In this document: in pieces, positions 46,676 through 54,800 of the stretch | How the letters are laid out: every line of letters starts with the position of its first letter | Numbering within the stretch: position 1 is the stretch's first letter | Source of the DNA: Streptomyces sp. CB02366 | GTDB taxonomy: Bacteria; Actinomycetota; Actinomycetes; Streptomycetales; Streptomycetaceae | Assembly (NCBI RefSeq): GCF_001905905.1 | Contig: NZ_LIVT01000012.1 | Span: 62,001 to 126,000, forward strand | DNA: 64,000 bases | Direction: 5' to 3' | The notes under the pieces: model-generated | The model's database searches: none | Told to the model about the DNA's origin: nothing | What the model saw: only the letters and a program-made list of their open reading frames with translations | Translations under genes and position numbers: made by a program

Positions 46676-47623
46676 CTACCGGTCGGGCGGGGAGGAGCCC
46701 CGGGAGGCCCGGAAGGAGTGCCAGTCGGCCCGGCCCCCGGCGCCCAGCACCTCGATGGGGGAGGACATCTCCTCGCTGGGGCGGGCCCGTAGTTCGCGGC
46801 GGGCGGCCCACCCCACGAGGGTGGGGAAGAGCGGGCGCAGCGGCTGGCACCAGCGGAGCCACGGCGGGGCGTAGATCTGCGGGGCACGGCGGGCGATGCC
46901 CCGCGTGAGCCACTGGGCGACCTGACCGGGGGGATGGACCCGGCGGGCGGGACGCGGCTGGTTGCGGCGCAGGGCCGCGAGGACGGGGTGGTCGTCGATG
47001 CCGGTGAGCATGTCGGTCCCGGTCCAGTGCAGGTAGGCGACGCCGACCTGGACCCCGTCGGGTTCGACCTCGCCGCGCAGGGCGAGCGCGAAGGACTCCA
47101 CCCCGGCCTTGGACGCGCAGTAGGCGCTCATCATGGGGGCCGCCCCGAACGCCGCGGTGGAGGCGATCTGGAGGAAGTAGCCGCGCGTGGCGGTCAGATG
47201 GGGCAGGAAGGCGCGGGCGGTGGAGGCGGACCCGGTGAGGTTGACGTCGATGACGCGCTGCCAGAGATCGGCGGCCGTACGGTCGAACGGGCCGCTCACC
47301 GCGATGCCCGCGTTCGCTACGACCACCGAGGCGGGCCCCAGGCCGGTTTCCACCGACCGTGCGGCGTCCGCCAGCTCCGCACGGTCGGTGACATCGCACT
47401 CGACGCAGAGGGTGGGGCCGGGGAGCGTCTCGGCGGCCTCCCGCAGGGTCGCCCGCTCCCGCCCCAGCAGCGCGACCCGCATCCCGGCCTCGGAGAGGCT
47501 CCGGGCGAGCGCCTCGCCGACGCCGCGAGCGGCGCCGGTGACGACCGCGACCCGCCCCTCCAGCGGGCGGGCGGGGCCGGGAGGGTTCCGGCGGATGCCG
47601 CGCACGTCCGGGATGTCGGGCAT
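46676..47623 (-). CDS. Short-chain dehydrogenase/reductase
   Basis: 315 residues from the ATG at 47623 (GAGGAGAG upstream). Cofactor loop VVTGAARGVGEALA (TGxxxGxG), NAG in VVANAGIAVSG, catalytic Ser in IASTAAF and Tyr/Lys in SAYCASKAGV. The ~75-residue C-terminal extension (WLTRGIARRAPQIYAPPWLR) is that of the membrane-near SDR subgroup. Convergent with the flavoprotein gene. Substrate unknown. Confidence 0.88.
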   Translation of the reverse strand: MPDIPDVRGIRRNPPGPARPLEGRVAVVTGAARGVGEALARSLSEAGMRVALLGRERATLREAAETLPGPTLCVECDVTDRAELADAARSVETGLGPASVVVANAGIAVSGPFDRTAADLWQRVIDVNLTGSASTARAFLPHLTATRGYFLQIASTAAFGAAPMMSAYCASKAGVESFALALRGEVEPDGVQVGVAYLHWTGTDMLTGIDDHPVLAALRRNQPRPARRVHPPGQVAQWLTRGIARRAPQIYAPPWLRWCQPLRPLFPTLVGWAARRELRARPSEEMSSPIEVLGAGGRADWHSFRASRGSSPPDR

Positions 47624-47819
47624 CGTCTCTCCTCGCTCCCTGGTCGGCCTGGCGGCCGGGACGCCGTCGGGCCGGCGGCTTCCCGTACCACCGTCGGGCC
47701 GCGGGACGGCCACCGCAACCGGACTCCCCGGGCTACGGCGGTCGGCATGTTTGATCCGGGGACGAGCGGTCAGGCGGGGGGAGACCGCGAAGCCGAACAC
47801 AGCAAGGTGCGTGAATGCC

Positions 47820-47993
47820 ATGGGTGCCGATCAGAAGGCTCAGGCCAAGACCGACCAGGCCAAGGGCAAGGCCAAGGAAGCGGCGGGACGCACCGTCGGC
47901 AACGAGCGCCTCGTCGCCGAGGGCCGTGCCGACCAGACCAAGGGCGACGCCCGCCAGGCCAAGGAGAAGGCCAAGGACGCCCTCAAGGACTGA
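47820..47993 (+). CDS. CsbD-family stress protein
   Basis: 57 residues, Lys/Ala/Asp/Gln-rich and disordered-looking: two repeats of the form ADQ(K/T)-KG-(D/K)A (DQAKGKAKEAAG and DQTKGDARQAKE) are the CsbD signature. Such proteins are abundant under general stress. ATG at 47820 or GTG at 47811. A very strong terminator follows 16 bp later. Confidence 0.9.
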   Translation: MGADQKAQAKTDQAKGKAKEAAGRTVGNERLVAEGRADQTKGDARQAKEKAKDALKD

Positions 47994-48008
47994 GGCCGTC
48001 CGAGCAGC

Positions 48009-48052
48009 GCCGTCCGGCCCCGCGGAGCATGGCTCCGACGGGGCCGGACGGC
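48009..48052 (+). terminator. Terminator of csbD
   Basis: GCCGTCCGGCCCCG-CGGAGC, loop ATG, GCTCCG, a bulged A, then CGGGGCCGGACGGC: 20 bp of pairing with one bulge. Confidence 0.75.
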
Positions 48053-48350
48053 ATCCGTGCGCAGGCGGGGCGGGACCAGACGGGAAGGGCCGAGGGCCGG
48101 GGCCGCCGGGCCGGACAGGGAGCACCGGCGCCGCCGAGGAAGGGCGGCTGCCGGTACCGCCGGACCGGCGCCGGCCGCCACGACGTGGTCGACGGCCCCC
48201 GCCCGTGGCCGCCGGGGGCCTCTTCGCGGAGCAGAGGGACTGTTCGGGCGCGCTCACGGCCCCGGCCGCTCGGCGGGGAGGAACGCTCCGGCCGTCCCGC
48301 CCGTTCGGCCCTCAGACCCCTATGGCTCCCGCGGCCCGGGGGCGTGCCCC

Positions 48351-48821
48351 TCACCGCACGCGAGAAGCGCCCCGGTCCGAGTCGCCCCCGTCGTCCTCGT
48401 CGGAATCATCGTCGTCGCCGGGGATGTGGACGTCGAACACGACGATGTTGATCTCGACGACCTCCAACCCCGTCATCGTCTCCACGGCATCGGTGACGTT
48501 GGACCGGATCCGGTCGGCGAGTTCGTGGATCGGTATGCCGTACTCCACCTCGATGTCGACGTCGATCGCGGCCTGCTTCTCGCCCACTTCCACCTTGACG
48601 GCGCGGCGTGCGCCGGAGGCGCCGGACCTGCGTCCGGTGACGGCGCCGAGCGCCTTGGACGCCCCCCGCCCCACGGAGTGGACGCCATCGGTCTCGCGAA
48701 TCGCGATGCCCGCGATGGTGGAGACGACGTTGTCGCTGATGGTCGTCTTTCCGCGACCGCCGGATCCTCCGGACCGCCCGCCGGTCGCCCTGCTGTCGCC
48801 CTGGGTGTCGATATCGGCCAT
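48351..48821 (-). CDS. Asp23/Gls24-family envelope stress protein
   Basis: 156 residues from the ATG at 48821 (GAGGCGG upstream). Asp23 core: TTISDNVVSTIAGIAIRETD then GVHSV, VDIEVEYGIPIHELADRIRS, VTDAVETMTGLEVVEINI. An acidic tail of Asp residues follows. It begins 118 bp after the end of gvp cluster A in the same direction and could be read through from it, a position Asp23 genes do not usually take. Confidence 0.85.
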   Translation of the reverse strand: MADIDTQGDSRATGGRSGGSGGRGKTTISDNVVSTIAGIAIRETDGVHSVGRGASKALGAVTGRRSGASGARRAVKVEVGEKQAAIDVDIEVEYGIPIHELADRIRSNVTDAVETMTGLEVVEINIVVFDVHIPGDDDDSDEDDGGDSDRGASRVR

Positions 48822-48938
48822 GTCCGCCTCACAGAGAGTCGTTGCCACGGGCCGCGGATCGGCCCGTTCGGGCCCCTCTCCTCACTCTGCTCCTGGTCGG
48901 CCGCGTACGCCATTCGAGTGCCGGACCGACGGGTGCCC

Positions 48939-49217
48939 TCAGTCGCGGGGCAACAGGGTTCCGAGCGGCCCCAGATCGAGGTTGAGGTCCTCGGGGCGTA
49001 CGCCGTGCTGCTCGCAGAGCTCCTTCATCCGCTGGTCGAGCAGCATGAGCGTGGTCCCGATCTCCTCGACCTGTTCGTCGCTCAGATCGCCCTGCTCGAC
49101 CCGGCGGATGGCCTGGCGCTCCATCAGCTGCCGCAGCAGCTCGACCACGGTCAGGACCAGCGCCACCAGGTCCCGCCCCATCCGCTCGGAGTCCAGCTCG
49201 ACGCGTGAACCCGTCAC
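48939..49217 (-). CDS. gvpK: Gas vesicle protein GvpK (cluster A)
   Basis: 92 residues from the GTG at 49217, overlapping the gvpS stop. GvpK core: VALVLTVVELLRQLMERQAI, RRVEQGDLSDEQVEEIG and DLNLDLGPLGTLLP. It has no N-terminal extension, whereas the cluster B copy (63490) is 158 residues. Last gene of cluster A; required for vesicle formation in other systems. Confidence 0.93.
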   Translation of the reverse strand: MTGSRVELDSERMGRDLVALVLTVVELLRQLMERQAIRRVEQGDLSDEQVEEIGTTLMLLDQRMKELCEQHGVRPEDLNLDLGPLGTLLPRD

Positions 49218-49441
49218 AGCGGCCCCCCGTCGCTCCAGGGCGCCGGTACCCGCTCGTTGACCGACGAGAGCAGCGCGTGCAGCGACAGCCGGACGAGGGG
49301 GACGTCGGCGATGGCGATGACCAGGTCGCCGCTGACCACCACCCCCGTCGCCAGGACCCGGTCCAGCAGGTCGACGAGCGGCACGCCGAGAGGGCCGCTC
49401 AAGGGCTCCGGGCTGTCCCAGGGCACCACCTCGTGCGCCAT
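49214..49441 (-). CDS. gvpS: Gas vesicle protein GvpS (cluster A)
   Basis: 75 residues from the ATG at 49441. A short GvpA-fold protein: PLVDLLDRVLATGVVVSGDL and VIAIADVPLVRLSLHALLSS keep the helix-strand-strand core. It overlaps gvpK by GTGA and follows gvpL by two bases. Thought to be a minor structural part of the vesicle. Confidence 0.9.
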   Translation of the reverse strand: MAHEVVPWDSPEPLSGPLGVPLVDLLDRVLATGVVVSGDLVIAIADVPLVRLSLHALLSSVNERVPAPWSDGGPL

Positions 49442-49443
49442 GG

Positions 49444-50274
49444 TCACACCTCTCCGACGAAGGAATACGGCGCCCAGGGGCCCGACAGCTCGATCTGCGC
49501 TCCGGTGCGGTCACCCAACACCGCGACCAATCGGCGGACTTCGTCCGCCCGCTCGTCGGCGACGAGGTACGTGGCGTTGAGCACGTGCATCCGGCGGTCG
49601 CCCGAGAGCGCCGCCCCGTGCGTCCGCAGCCGTCGCGACGCCGCGGCGAGCCCGCGCAGTTCGGCGTCGATCGCCTCGGCGACGTCCAGTGCTTGTTCCC
49701 GGCGCCTCTCCCGCAGCGCCTGGGCGCCCCGCTTCCGGTTCAGGTAGGCGAGGCCGGCCCCGGGAGCACGGCCGCCGACCGTCTCCGGCAGCGGTTCGCC
49801 GGTCTCGGGGCCAGGCTCCGGAGCCACGGGCCGGTACACCTTGACCCCCCATTCGGCGTGGTGTGCGACGCGCTTGAGCGCGGCATGGAAGCGGTCCGTC
49901 TCCTGGATCAGGCGGCTGCGGGCCCGTTCGTCGTCATGGTAGAGAGTGGCGAGCGGGAGGGGAACGACCGGACCGTGCGCGGACACGTTCGAGACCACCG
50001 TGTGGTGGGCCCGTGCGTACCGCTCGATCTGCGTCCGGTCGGACAGCCGTCGCTGCCAGACCTCGTCCGTGAAGTCGGCGGCGGGGACGGTCTGCACCAC
50101 GGCGGTCAGCAGGCCCGCCGGGATCAGCCGGACCGCTCCGCCGCCGGGCATGCCGGCCTCCTCGTCGAGATCCAGCGCGCTCGCGGCGCGCGTGGCGCGG
50201 CAGACGGCGAACACATAGGTGGCCCCGTCGTCCGCGTCCGGGGGCGGCACCCGGGGGGCCGAAGGCTGGGTCAT
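49444..50274 (-). CDS. gvpL: Gas vesicle protein GvpL (GvpL/GvpF family, cluster A)
   Basis: 276 residues. GvpL/F family: ATYVFAVCRATRAA at the start, AHGPVVPLPLATLYHDDERA in the middle, and the closing IELSGPWAPYSFV that is the strongest family mark. The acidic Pro-rich EPGPETGEPLPETVGGRAPG is an insert. Chaperone or nucleating role in assembly. Start overlaps the gvpJ stop. Confidence 0.92.
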   Translation of the reverse strand: MTQPSAPRVPPPDADDGATYVFAVCRATRAASALDLDEEAGMPGGGAVRLIPAGLLTAVVQTVPAADFTDEVWQRRLSDRTQIERYARAHHTVVSNVSAHGPVVPLPLATLYHDDERARSRLIQETDRFHAALKRVAHHAEWGVKVYRPVAPEPGPETGEPLPETVGGRAPGAGLAYLNRKRGAQALRERRREQALDVAEAIDAELRGLAAASRRLRTHGAALSGDRRMHVLNATYLVADERADEVRRLVAVLGDRTGAQIELSGPWAPYSFVGEV

Positions 50275-50690
50275 CTCCGCTCGCTCTCCTTCTTCCGGCC
50301 GGTCCGCTCTTCCGTTTCCGCCCGCTCCCCGCGGTCCGCGTTCCGAGGCGTCGGGCCCGCGGACGGCGTTCCGTCCTCGGCGGACGGTTCGTGTTCCCGC
50401 AGACGCTCCCTCAGCTCACGGTTCTCCTCCTCCAGAGCGTTGCGCGACGCCCGGGAGCTCAGCGCGGGGTCGGTCTCCCACCAGTCGATGCCCGCCTTCT
50501 TCGCGGTATCGACCGAGGCGACGAACAGACGGAGCCGGATGGTGAGCAACTCGATGTCGAGGAGATCGATCTTGATGTCCCCGGCGATGACGATGCCCTT
50601 GTCCAGGACGCGTTCGAGGATGTCGGCGAGGCTGGAGTTCGGAGGCCCCGGGACGGGCCGGCCGTCCTGCCGGAAGTCGAGGTCCGTCAC
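50271..50690 (-). CDS. gvpJ: Gas vesicle protein GvpJ (cluster A)
   Basis: 139 residues from the GTG at 50690. The GvpA-like core is LADILERVLDKGIVIAGDIK and IDLLDIELLTIRLRLFVASV, followed by GIDWWETDPALSS. A charged C-terminal helix (ALEEENRELRERLREHE) looks like a coiled coil. Minor vesicle protein, probably at the cone tips. Overlaps gvpZ by GTGA. Confidence 0.92.
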   Translation of the reverse strand: MTDLDFRQDGRPVPGPPNSSLADILERVLDKGIVIAGDIKIDLLDIELLTIRLRLFVASVDTAKKAGIDWWETDPALSSRASRNALEEENRELRERLREHEPSAEDGTPSAGPTPRNADRGERAETEERTGRKKESERR

Positions 50691-51826
50691 CGTGAACCCT
50701 TCGCGCGACGCCTACGATCACGGCGGCTCGGGACGGGAGGCTCCTCTTCCTCTTCCTCTTCCTCTTCCTCATCCTCATCCTCGGACTCGTCCTCCTCATC
50801 CTCGGACTCGTCTTCTTCCGGCTCGTCCTCCCCCTCGTACTCGTCGTCCCCCGGCTCCTCGTCGTATTCGTCGCCGTCGTCGTCGCCGTCCTCGCCGTCC
50901 TCGCCGTATTCGTCGTCCTCGTCCTCGCCGTCCTCGCTCTCCCCGTCGTCCTCGTACTCCTCCTCCGGCTCGTCCTCGCCCTCCTGCTGCTCCGCTTCCT
51001 CGCGCTCGACGGCCTCCTCGTGGGAGACCACCACCTCACCGTCGCGGATCTCACCGCGCCAGCCTTCCGGCTCCTCCTCGGTGAGGGTCACGTAGCGCTG
51101 GAAGTGCTTGAAGTCGAGTCGCATCCGACGCCCCTGCGCGCGCCAGAGGTTGCCCGTCTTCTCGAAGAACCCCGAGGGGTAGTACTCCACCACCAGGATG
51201 ATCCGGGTCAGCGTGGGCCCGAGTTCGTGGAAGCTGACCGCTCCGTTGACCGTTCCCTTGGCGCCTTCCGAGGACCACACGATCCTGTCGTCCGGCACCT
51301 GCTCCAGGACCGTGGCCTTGAAGCTGCGGGAGGAGGGACCGATCTTCACCTTCCAGTCGCTCTCCACCTCGTCACTCTTGGAGACGTCGCGGACCCCCTT
51401 CGCGAAGCTGCTGAACTCCTCGTACTGCGTCCACGCGTCATAGGCCGTACGCAGCGGCACACCCACATCGAGCACCTCGATGATGTTCATGACCTTGCTG
51501 CCGCTGGACTTGCGCTTGCTCCTGCCGCCACCGCCGAAGGTGTCCTTGGCCTTGTCCACCACGGCGTCCTTCGCTCCCTTGGCCTTCTCCGAGACGAAGG
51601 CCTTCACCGGGGACTCCCCCTGGAGCACGCGGGAGCCGATGGCGGGCAAGGAGCCGCCGTTCTCCGCGACGTCGTTCAACTGGCCGGTGAGGTCGGTGAG
51701 CTTGTCACCGGCTCTCTCGGCGAGCTTCTTCACCTGGGCGCCGGCGTACTTCGACAGCTCCTCCTTCAGGCGGTCGACCCCCGACTCCTGCGCCTCTTCC
51801 GGCTCGTCCCTGTCCGTCTTCACCAT
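50687..51826 (-). CDS. gvpZ: GvpZ-type SRPBCC protein with long acidic tail (cluster A)
   Basis: 379 residues. N-terminal ~100 residues are amphipathic and Lys-rich. Residues ~110-265 form a SRPBCC (START-like) domain: NIIEVLDVGVPLRTAYDAWT, EQVPDDRIVWSSEGAKGTV. From ~275 to 365 the protein is almost only Glu, Asp and Gly, then ends with a short Arg cluster RRDRRRRAKGSR. The function in gas vesicles is unknown; the name follows the position in actinomycete gvp operons. Confidence 0.85.
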   Translation of the reverse strand: MVKTDRDEPEEAQESGVDRLKEELSKYAGAQVKKLAERAGDKLTDLTGQLNDVAENGGSLPAIGSRVLQGESPVKAFVSEKAKGAKDAVVDKAKDTFGGGGRSKRKSSGSKVMNIIEVLDVGVPLRTAYDAWTQYEEFSSFAKGVRDVSKSDEVESDWKVKIGPSSRSFKATVLEQVPDDRIVWSSEGAKGTVNGAVSFHELGPTLTRIILVVEYYPSGFFEKTGNLWRAQGRRMRLDFKHFQRYVTLTEEEPEGWRGEIRDGEVVVSHEEAVEREEAEQQEGEDEPEEEYEDDGESEDGEDEDDEYGEDGEDGDDDGDEYDEEPGDDEYEGEDEPEEDESEDEEDESEDEDEEEEEEEEEEPPVPSRRDRRRRAKGSR

Positions 51827-51831
51827 GACGT

Positions 51832-52707
51832 CTACCTCCCGCTACCGGAGCGCTTGGACGGGGTCCGCTTGGAGGGGGCCTTCTTCGACGAGGCCGACTT
51901 GGCGGACCGCTGCTTCGTCGTCGCCTTCTTCGCCGCCGTCTTCTTGGCCGGGGCCTTCTTGGCCGGGGCCTTCTGGGCGGGAGCGGACTTCTTCGTCTTC
52001 TCGGCGGGGGCCTTCTTCGCGGGGGCCGCCTTCTTGGCAGCGCCGGTCTTCTTGGCCGCCGTCTTCTTGGCCGGGGCCGCCTTCTTCGCGGCGGTCTTCT
52101 TGGCCGTCGCCTTCTTCGCCGGGGCAGCGGACTTCTTCGCCGAAGCGGAACTACGCGACGGAGCCCGCTTCGCGGGGGCGGTGGGCTCCTTTCCACGCCG
52201 GGGCCTCGGAGCGGGGGCCTCCTCCTCCGGTTCCTCGTCCTCGTCGTCGTCCTCGCCCTCGTCGTCCTCGCCCTCGTCGTCTTCGGGTTCTTCGTCCTCC
52301 TCGGATTCCTCCTCGTCCGGCCCCTCCTCCCCGTACTCCTCGTCCTCGTACTCCTCGTCCTCGTACTTCTCGCCCTCGCCCTCGCCCTCGTCCGTCGCGC
52401 CGAGACGCAGCGTGCGGTCGCCGATGGCGTCCGCCAGCGAGGCCATACCGCGGTTGGCGGCCGCTGTCACGGCCTGGCGCCCGGCGTCGAGTACCTCCCC
52501 CCTCAACTGCTCCTGCAACTCCGCCACCTGGGGCACCTGCCCGAGCCGGCGCACCCCCTCGGCCGCCAGTTGGCGGGGTTCGAGTCCGAAGCGTCGCCCT
52601 GCCAGGTAGGTCGCTACGCTCAGGGCCAGCCGGCCCTTCTTCGTCCGGCCCAGCACGTACCCGCCCACTACGGCGGCCGCCAAGGCCGCCTTGGCCTGGT
52701 CATCCAT
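51832..52707 (-). CDS. gvpY: GvpY-type protein with acidic segment and Lys-Ala (histone H1-like) tail (cluster A)
   Basis: 291 residues from the ATG at 52707 (AGAAGG upstream; GTG 52716 would overlap gvpG). N-terminus AAAVVGGYVLGRTKKGRLAL suggests a short membrane-active stretch. An acidic block follows at ~125-180, then ~100 residues of PAKKAPAKKTAAKK-type repeats resembling histone H1 or HupS tails. The cluster B copy (59989) has only short KRKR/RKT elements, so this tail is peculiar to cluster A. Confidence 0.85.
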   Translation of the reverse strand: MDDQAKAALAAAVVGGYVLGRTKKGRLALSVATYLAGRRFGLEPRQLAAEGVRRLGQVPQVAELQEQLRGEVLDAGRQAVTAAANRGMASLADAIGDRTLRLGATDEGEGEGEKYEDEEYEDEEYGEEGPDEEESEEDEEPEDDEGEDDEGEDDDEDEEPEEEAPAPRPRRGKEPTAPAKRAPSRSSASAKKSAAPAKKATAKKTAAKKAAPAKKTAAKKTGAAKKAAPAKKAPAEKTKKSAPAQKAPAKKAPAKKTAAKKATTKQRSAKSASSKKAPSKRTPSKRSGSGR

Positions 52708-52712
52708 GTCTG

Positions 52713-52967
52713 TCACCTTCTGTGGTCGACGTCGCAGCGCATCTGAGCGGCGTGAAGCCGGTCGAGCAGCCGTTCCTCCTCGGCCTCGAACGTTTCGAGG
52801 TCGATGAGTCCTTCGTCCAGTTCGCGGTTGAGCCCGGCGAGTTGCGCACGGAGCACGCCGGGGTCGTACAGCTCGCGCTCGGCGGTCTCCTGGAGCTTCT
52901 CCGCGACCCAGACCACCCCCCGCGCCGGGGCGAGGGGCAGGAGCAGGAGTCCGGAGATCAGCCCCAT
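52713..52967 (-). CDS. gvpG: Gas vesicle protein GvpG (cluster A)
   Basis: 84 residues: MGLISGLLLLPLAPARGVVW, then a helical VAEKLQETAERELYDPGVLR and NRELDEGLIDLETFEAEEER. It matches the GvpG family, small helical assembly factors. Follows gvpF by two bases. Confidence 0.92.
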   Translation of the reverse strand: MGLISGLLLLPLAPARGVVWVAEKLQETAERELYDPGVLRAQLAGLNRELDEGLIDLETFEAEEERLLDRLHAAQMRCDVDHRR

Positions 52968-52969
52968 CG

Positions 52970-53728
52970 TCAGCCTCCGGCCATCGCGCCCGGCCGGCCC
53001 GGGGCGTCCGCGTCACCGACGAAGCTGTAACAGGGCAGGGGGCCCGCGAAGCGGATCTCGACGCGGCTCCGGCGCGCTTCGGCCAGTCGCTCGGCCGCCG
53101 TACGGAATCGTTCGCTGTGGCCGCGCGGGACCAGGAAGGACGTGTTCAGCGCGCACCCCTGGACCTCGGGCCCGGGGACGGCCGCACGGGCCAGCGGGGC
53201 GAGTTCGCGCAGCACCTCCCGGCCCGCCTCGGCCGCGCGGCGTGTCAGTGCCGAGGCCACCGCTTCGCCCAGCCGGACGCTGGCCTCGTATCCGGGCCGG
53301 CGGCGCGCCTCGTCCCGCAGCCGCCGTACGACGGCGTCCTCGACCACCACTTCGGCCAGGGAGTCGGGAGCCGGCAGGGCCTTGACGTTGACCTCGACGT
53401 GTCCGTCCAACTGCTCCAGGGTGGCGAGGTGGCTCCTCCGCGCCCCGGCCAGGCGGGCGAGCAGGGTGTCCTCGTCCGGGGCCACCATCCCGAAACGCAT
53501 CGGCAGCACGGGGCCGCCCTCCGCCAGGCCCATCAGGAGGTTCTGATGGGCCAGCAGGTCCCGCCGCCGGGCACGCAGGCGCGCGGGGGCGTCACTGACC
53601 ACCGCGGCGATCCCGCCCGTGGTGACGGTGCGCGGAACACCGGGCGGGTCGCCCACGCCGCCCGTCCCCGCGGGCAGGGGGGTCCCGCGGCGCACCACGG
53701 CGTAGACGTACAGTCCGGCGCCGGCCAC
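52970..53728 (-). CDS. gvpF: Gas vesicle protein GvpF (GvpL/GvpF family, cluster A)
   Basis: 252 residues from a GTG. YVYAVVRRGTPLPAG opens; GGPVLPMRFGMVAPDEDTLL is the conserved middle; VQGCALNTSFLVPRG and the closing FAGPLPCYSFVGD are family marks. The C-terminal DADAPGRPGAMAGG extension is absent from the cluster B copy. GvpF chaperones GvpA during assembly. Confidence 0.93.
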   Translation of the reverse strand: MAGAGLYVYAVVRRGTPLPAGTGGVGDPPGVPRTVTTGGIAAVVSDAPARLRARRRDLLAHQNLLMGLAEGGPVLPMRFGMVAPDEDTLLARLAGARRSHLATLEQLDGHVEVNVKALPAPDSLAEVVVEDAVVRRLRDEARRRPGYEASVRLGEAVASALTRRAAEAGREVLRELAPLARAAVPGPEVQGCALNTSFLVPRGHSERFRTAAERLAEARRSRVEIRFAGPLPCYSFVGDADAPGRPGAMAGG

Positions 53729-53731
53729 GGC

Positions 53732-54196
53732 TCACGCCTCCGCTCGGCGGCGCCGGCTCGCGCCGCCGCCGCTGCGGGCGGGGGCCCGGCGCTTCTTTGG
53801 ACGCGGTTCCTCTTCCTCTTCCTCCACCTCGTCGGACGCGTCGTCCTGCCCCACCGCTCTGCGTACGGTGTCGCCCACCGTCTCCGCGGCCTTGCGCACC
53901 TTGCGCTTGCCGATGGACTTCGCAGCGCTGCCGCTGAGCAGTTCGGGGACGGTCGTGCTGCCGGAGTCCCGCTCCAGGTCCAGCCGGTTGCACGCCTCGG
54001 CGAAGCGGAGGTAGGTGTCCACGCTGGCCACGACGATACGGGCGTCGATCTTGATGATCTCGATGCCGACCAGGGAGATCCGGACGAACACGTCGATGAC
54101 CATGCCCCGGTCCAGGATGAGTTCCAGAACGTCGTACAGGGTGCCGGCGCGAGGCGGACACGGAGCTATCTCGTCGGCGTAGGTCGTGGCCGTCAT
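53732..54196 (-). CDS. gvpA: Gas vesicle structural protein GvpA, C-terminally extended (cluster A)
   Basis: 154 residues, about twice the usual ~70 of GvpA. The core at ~20-75 is TLYDVLELILDRGMVIDVFV, SLVGIEIIKIDARIVVASVD and YLRFAEACNRLDLE. Beyond it lie a basic part (KSIGKRKVRKAAETVGDTVR), a Glu block and a strongly basic end (RPKKRRAPARSGGGASRRRR). The extension may lie on the vesicle surface; unclear whether it permits normal shells. Confidence 0.92.
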   Translation of the reverse strand: MTATTYADEIAPCPPRAGTLYDVLELILDRGMVIDVFVRISLVGIEIIKIDARIVVASVDTYLRFAEACNRLDLERDSGSTTVPELLSGSAAKSIGKRKVRKAAETVGDTVRRAVGQDDASDEVEEEEEEPRPKKRRAPARSGGGASRRRRAEA

Positions 54197-54233
54197 GAGG
54201 GTGGGTCCTTCCAGCTGATCGGACGGTCGGGGA

Positions 54234-54554
54234 TCACTCGTCTGCGGAGCCGCGCCGGTAGCGACGGACCCGGCGGTACTCCTGGAGCTCTCCGGCTCCG
54301 TCCAGACGCACCTCGTAGGAGGCGAGCAGGCTCGTCGTGTCGGGGATCCGAGGCACCTCGAGGACGTCCACGACCACGCACCAGCCGTCGTCGTCCGAGC
54401 GCCGGACCGCGGAGACGCCTTCGGCGGGGTGGTCGATCAGCCCCTCCAGGCTCCGGCAGGCGGCCCGAGCGGCGTGCTCGGGCCCCTTGGTGGACGCCGG
54501 CTTCTTCCGGGTCCTGGCCGGGCCGGTGGCCCGTGCCGAACGTTGGTCTGCCAT
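54234..54554 (-). CDS. gvpO: Gas vesicle protein GvpO (cluster A)
   Basis: 106 residues from the ATG at 54554; the longer open frame is Arg/Pro-rich and unlike the family. GvpO: DGWCVVVDVLEVPRIPDTTS, LLASYEVRLDGAGELQEYRR and VRRYRRG. The first ~30 residues are basic. First gene of cluster A; no clear promoter was found in the 246 bp before it. Confidence 0.92.
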   Translation of the reverse strand: MADQRSARATGPARTRKKPASTKGPEHAARAACRSLEGLIDHPAEGVSAVRRSDDDGWCVVVDVLEVPRIPDTTSLLASYEVRLDGAGELQEYRRVRRYRRGSADE

Positions 54555-54800
54555 AGCGCCCAGTCTCGTCACATTCGGGCATTCCGCATCTCGGGCGGGC
54601 CGATGGTGCGGGACGTCTCCGCGCCGTGGGCGGGTCGCGGTTCTCCTTTGCGGCCCCCGGTCGGTCCTCCCGCCCGTGCGGACCGGCGGCCGGCCGTGCC
54701 CGGGGCGGCTTCGCCGGGCGCGGCCCCCCGGGAGAGTGAATCCCGCGGGGGCGTCCACGGTGGTCCCCGTGTGCGAGGCGGGCTCCGAGGGGCGCCCGCC

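Noticed and set aside
50730..51000. Short tandem repeats (TCC/CTC-rich) suggestive of a microsatellite or CRISPR
   Set aside because: They encode the Glu/Asp tail of GvpZ in frame, and there are no regular spacers.
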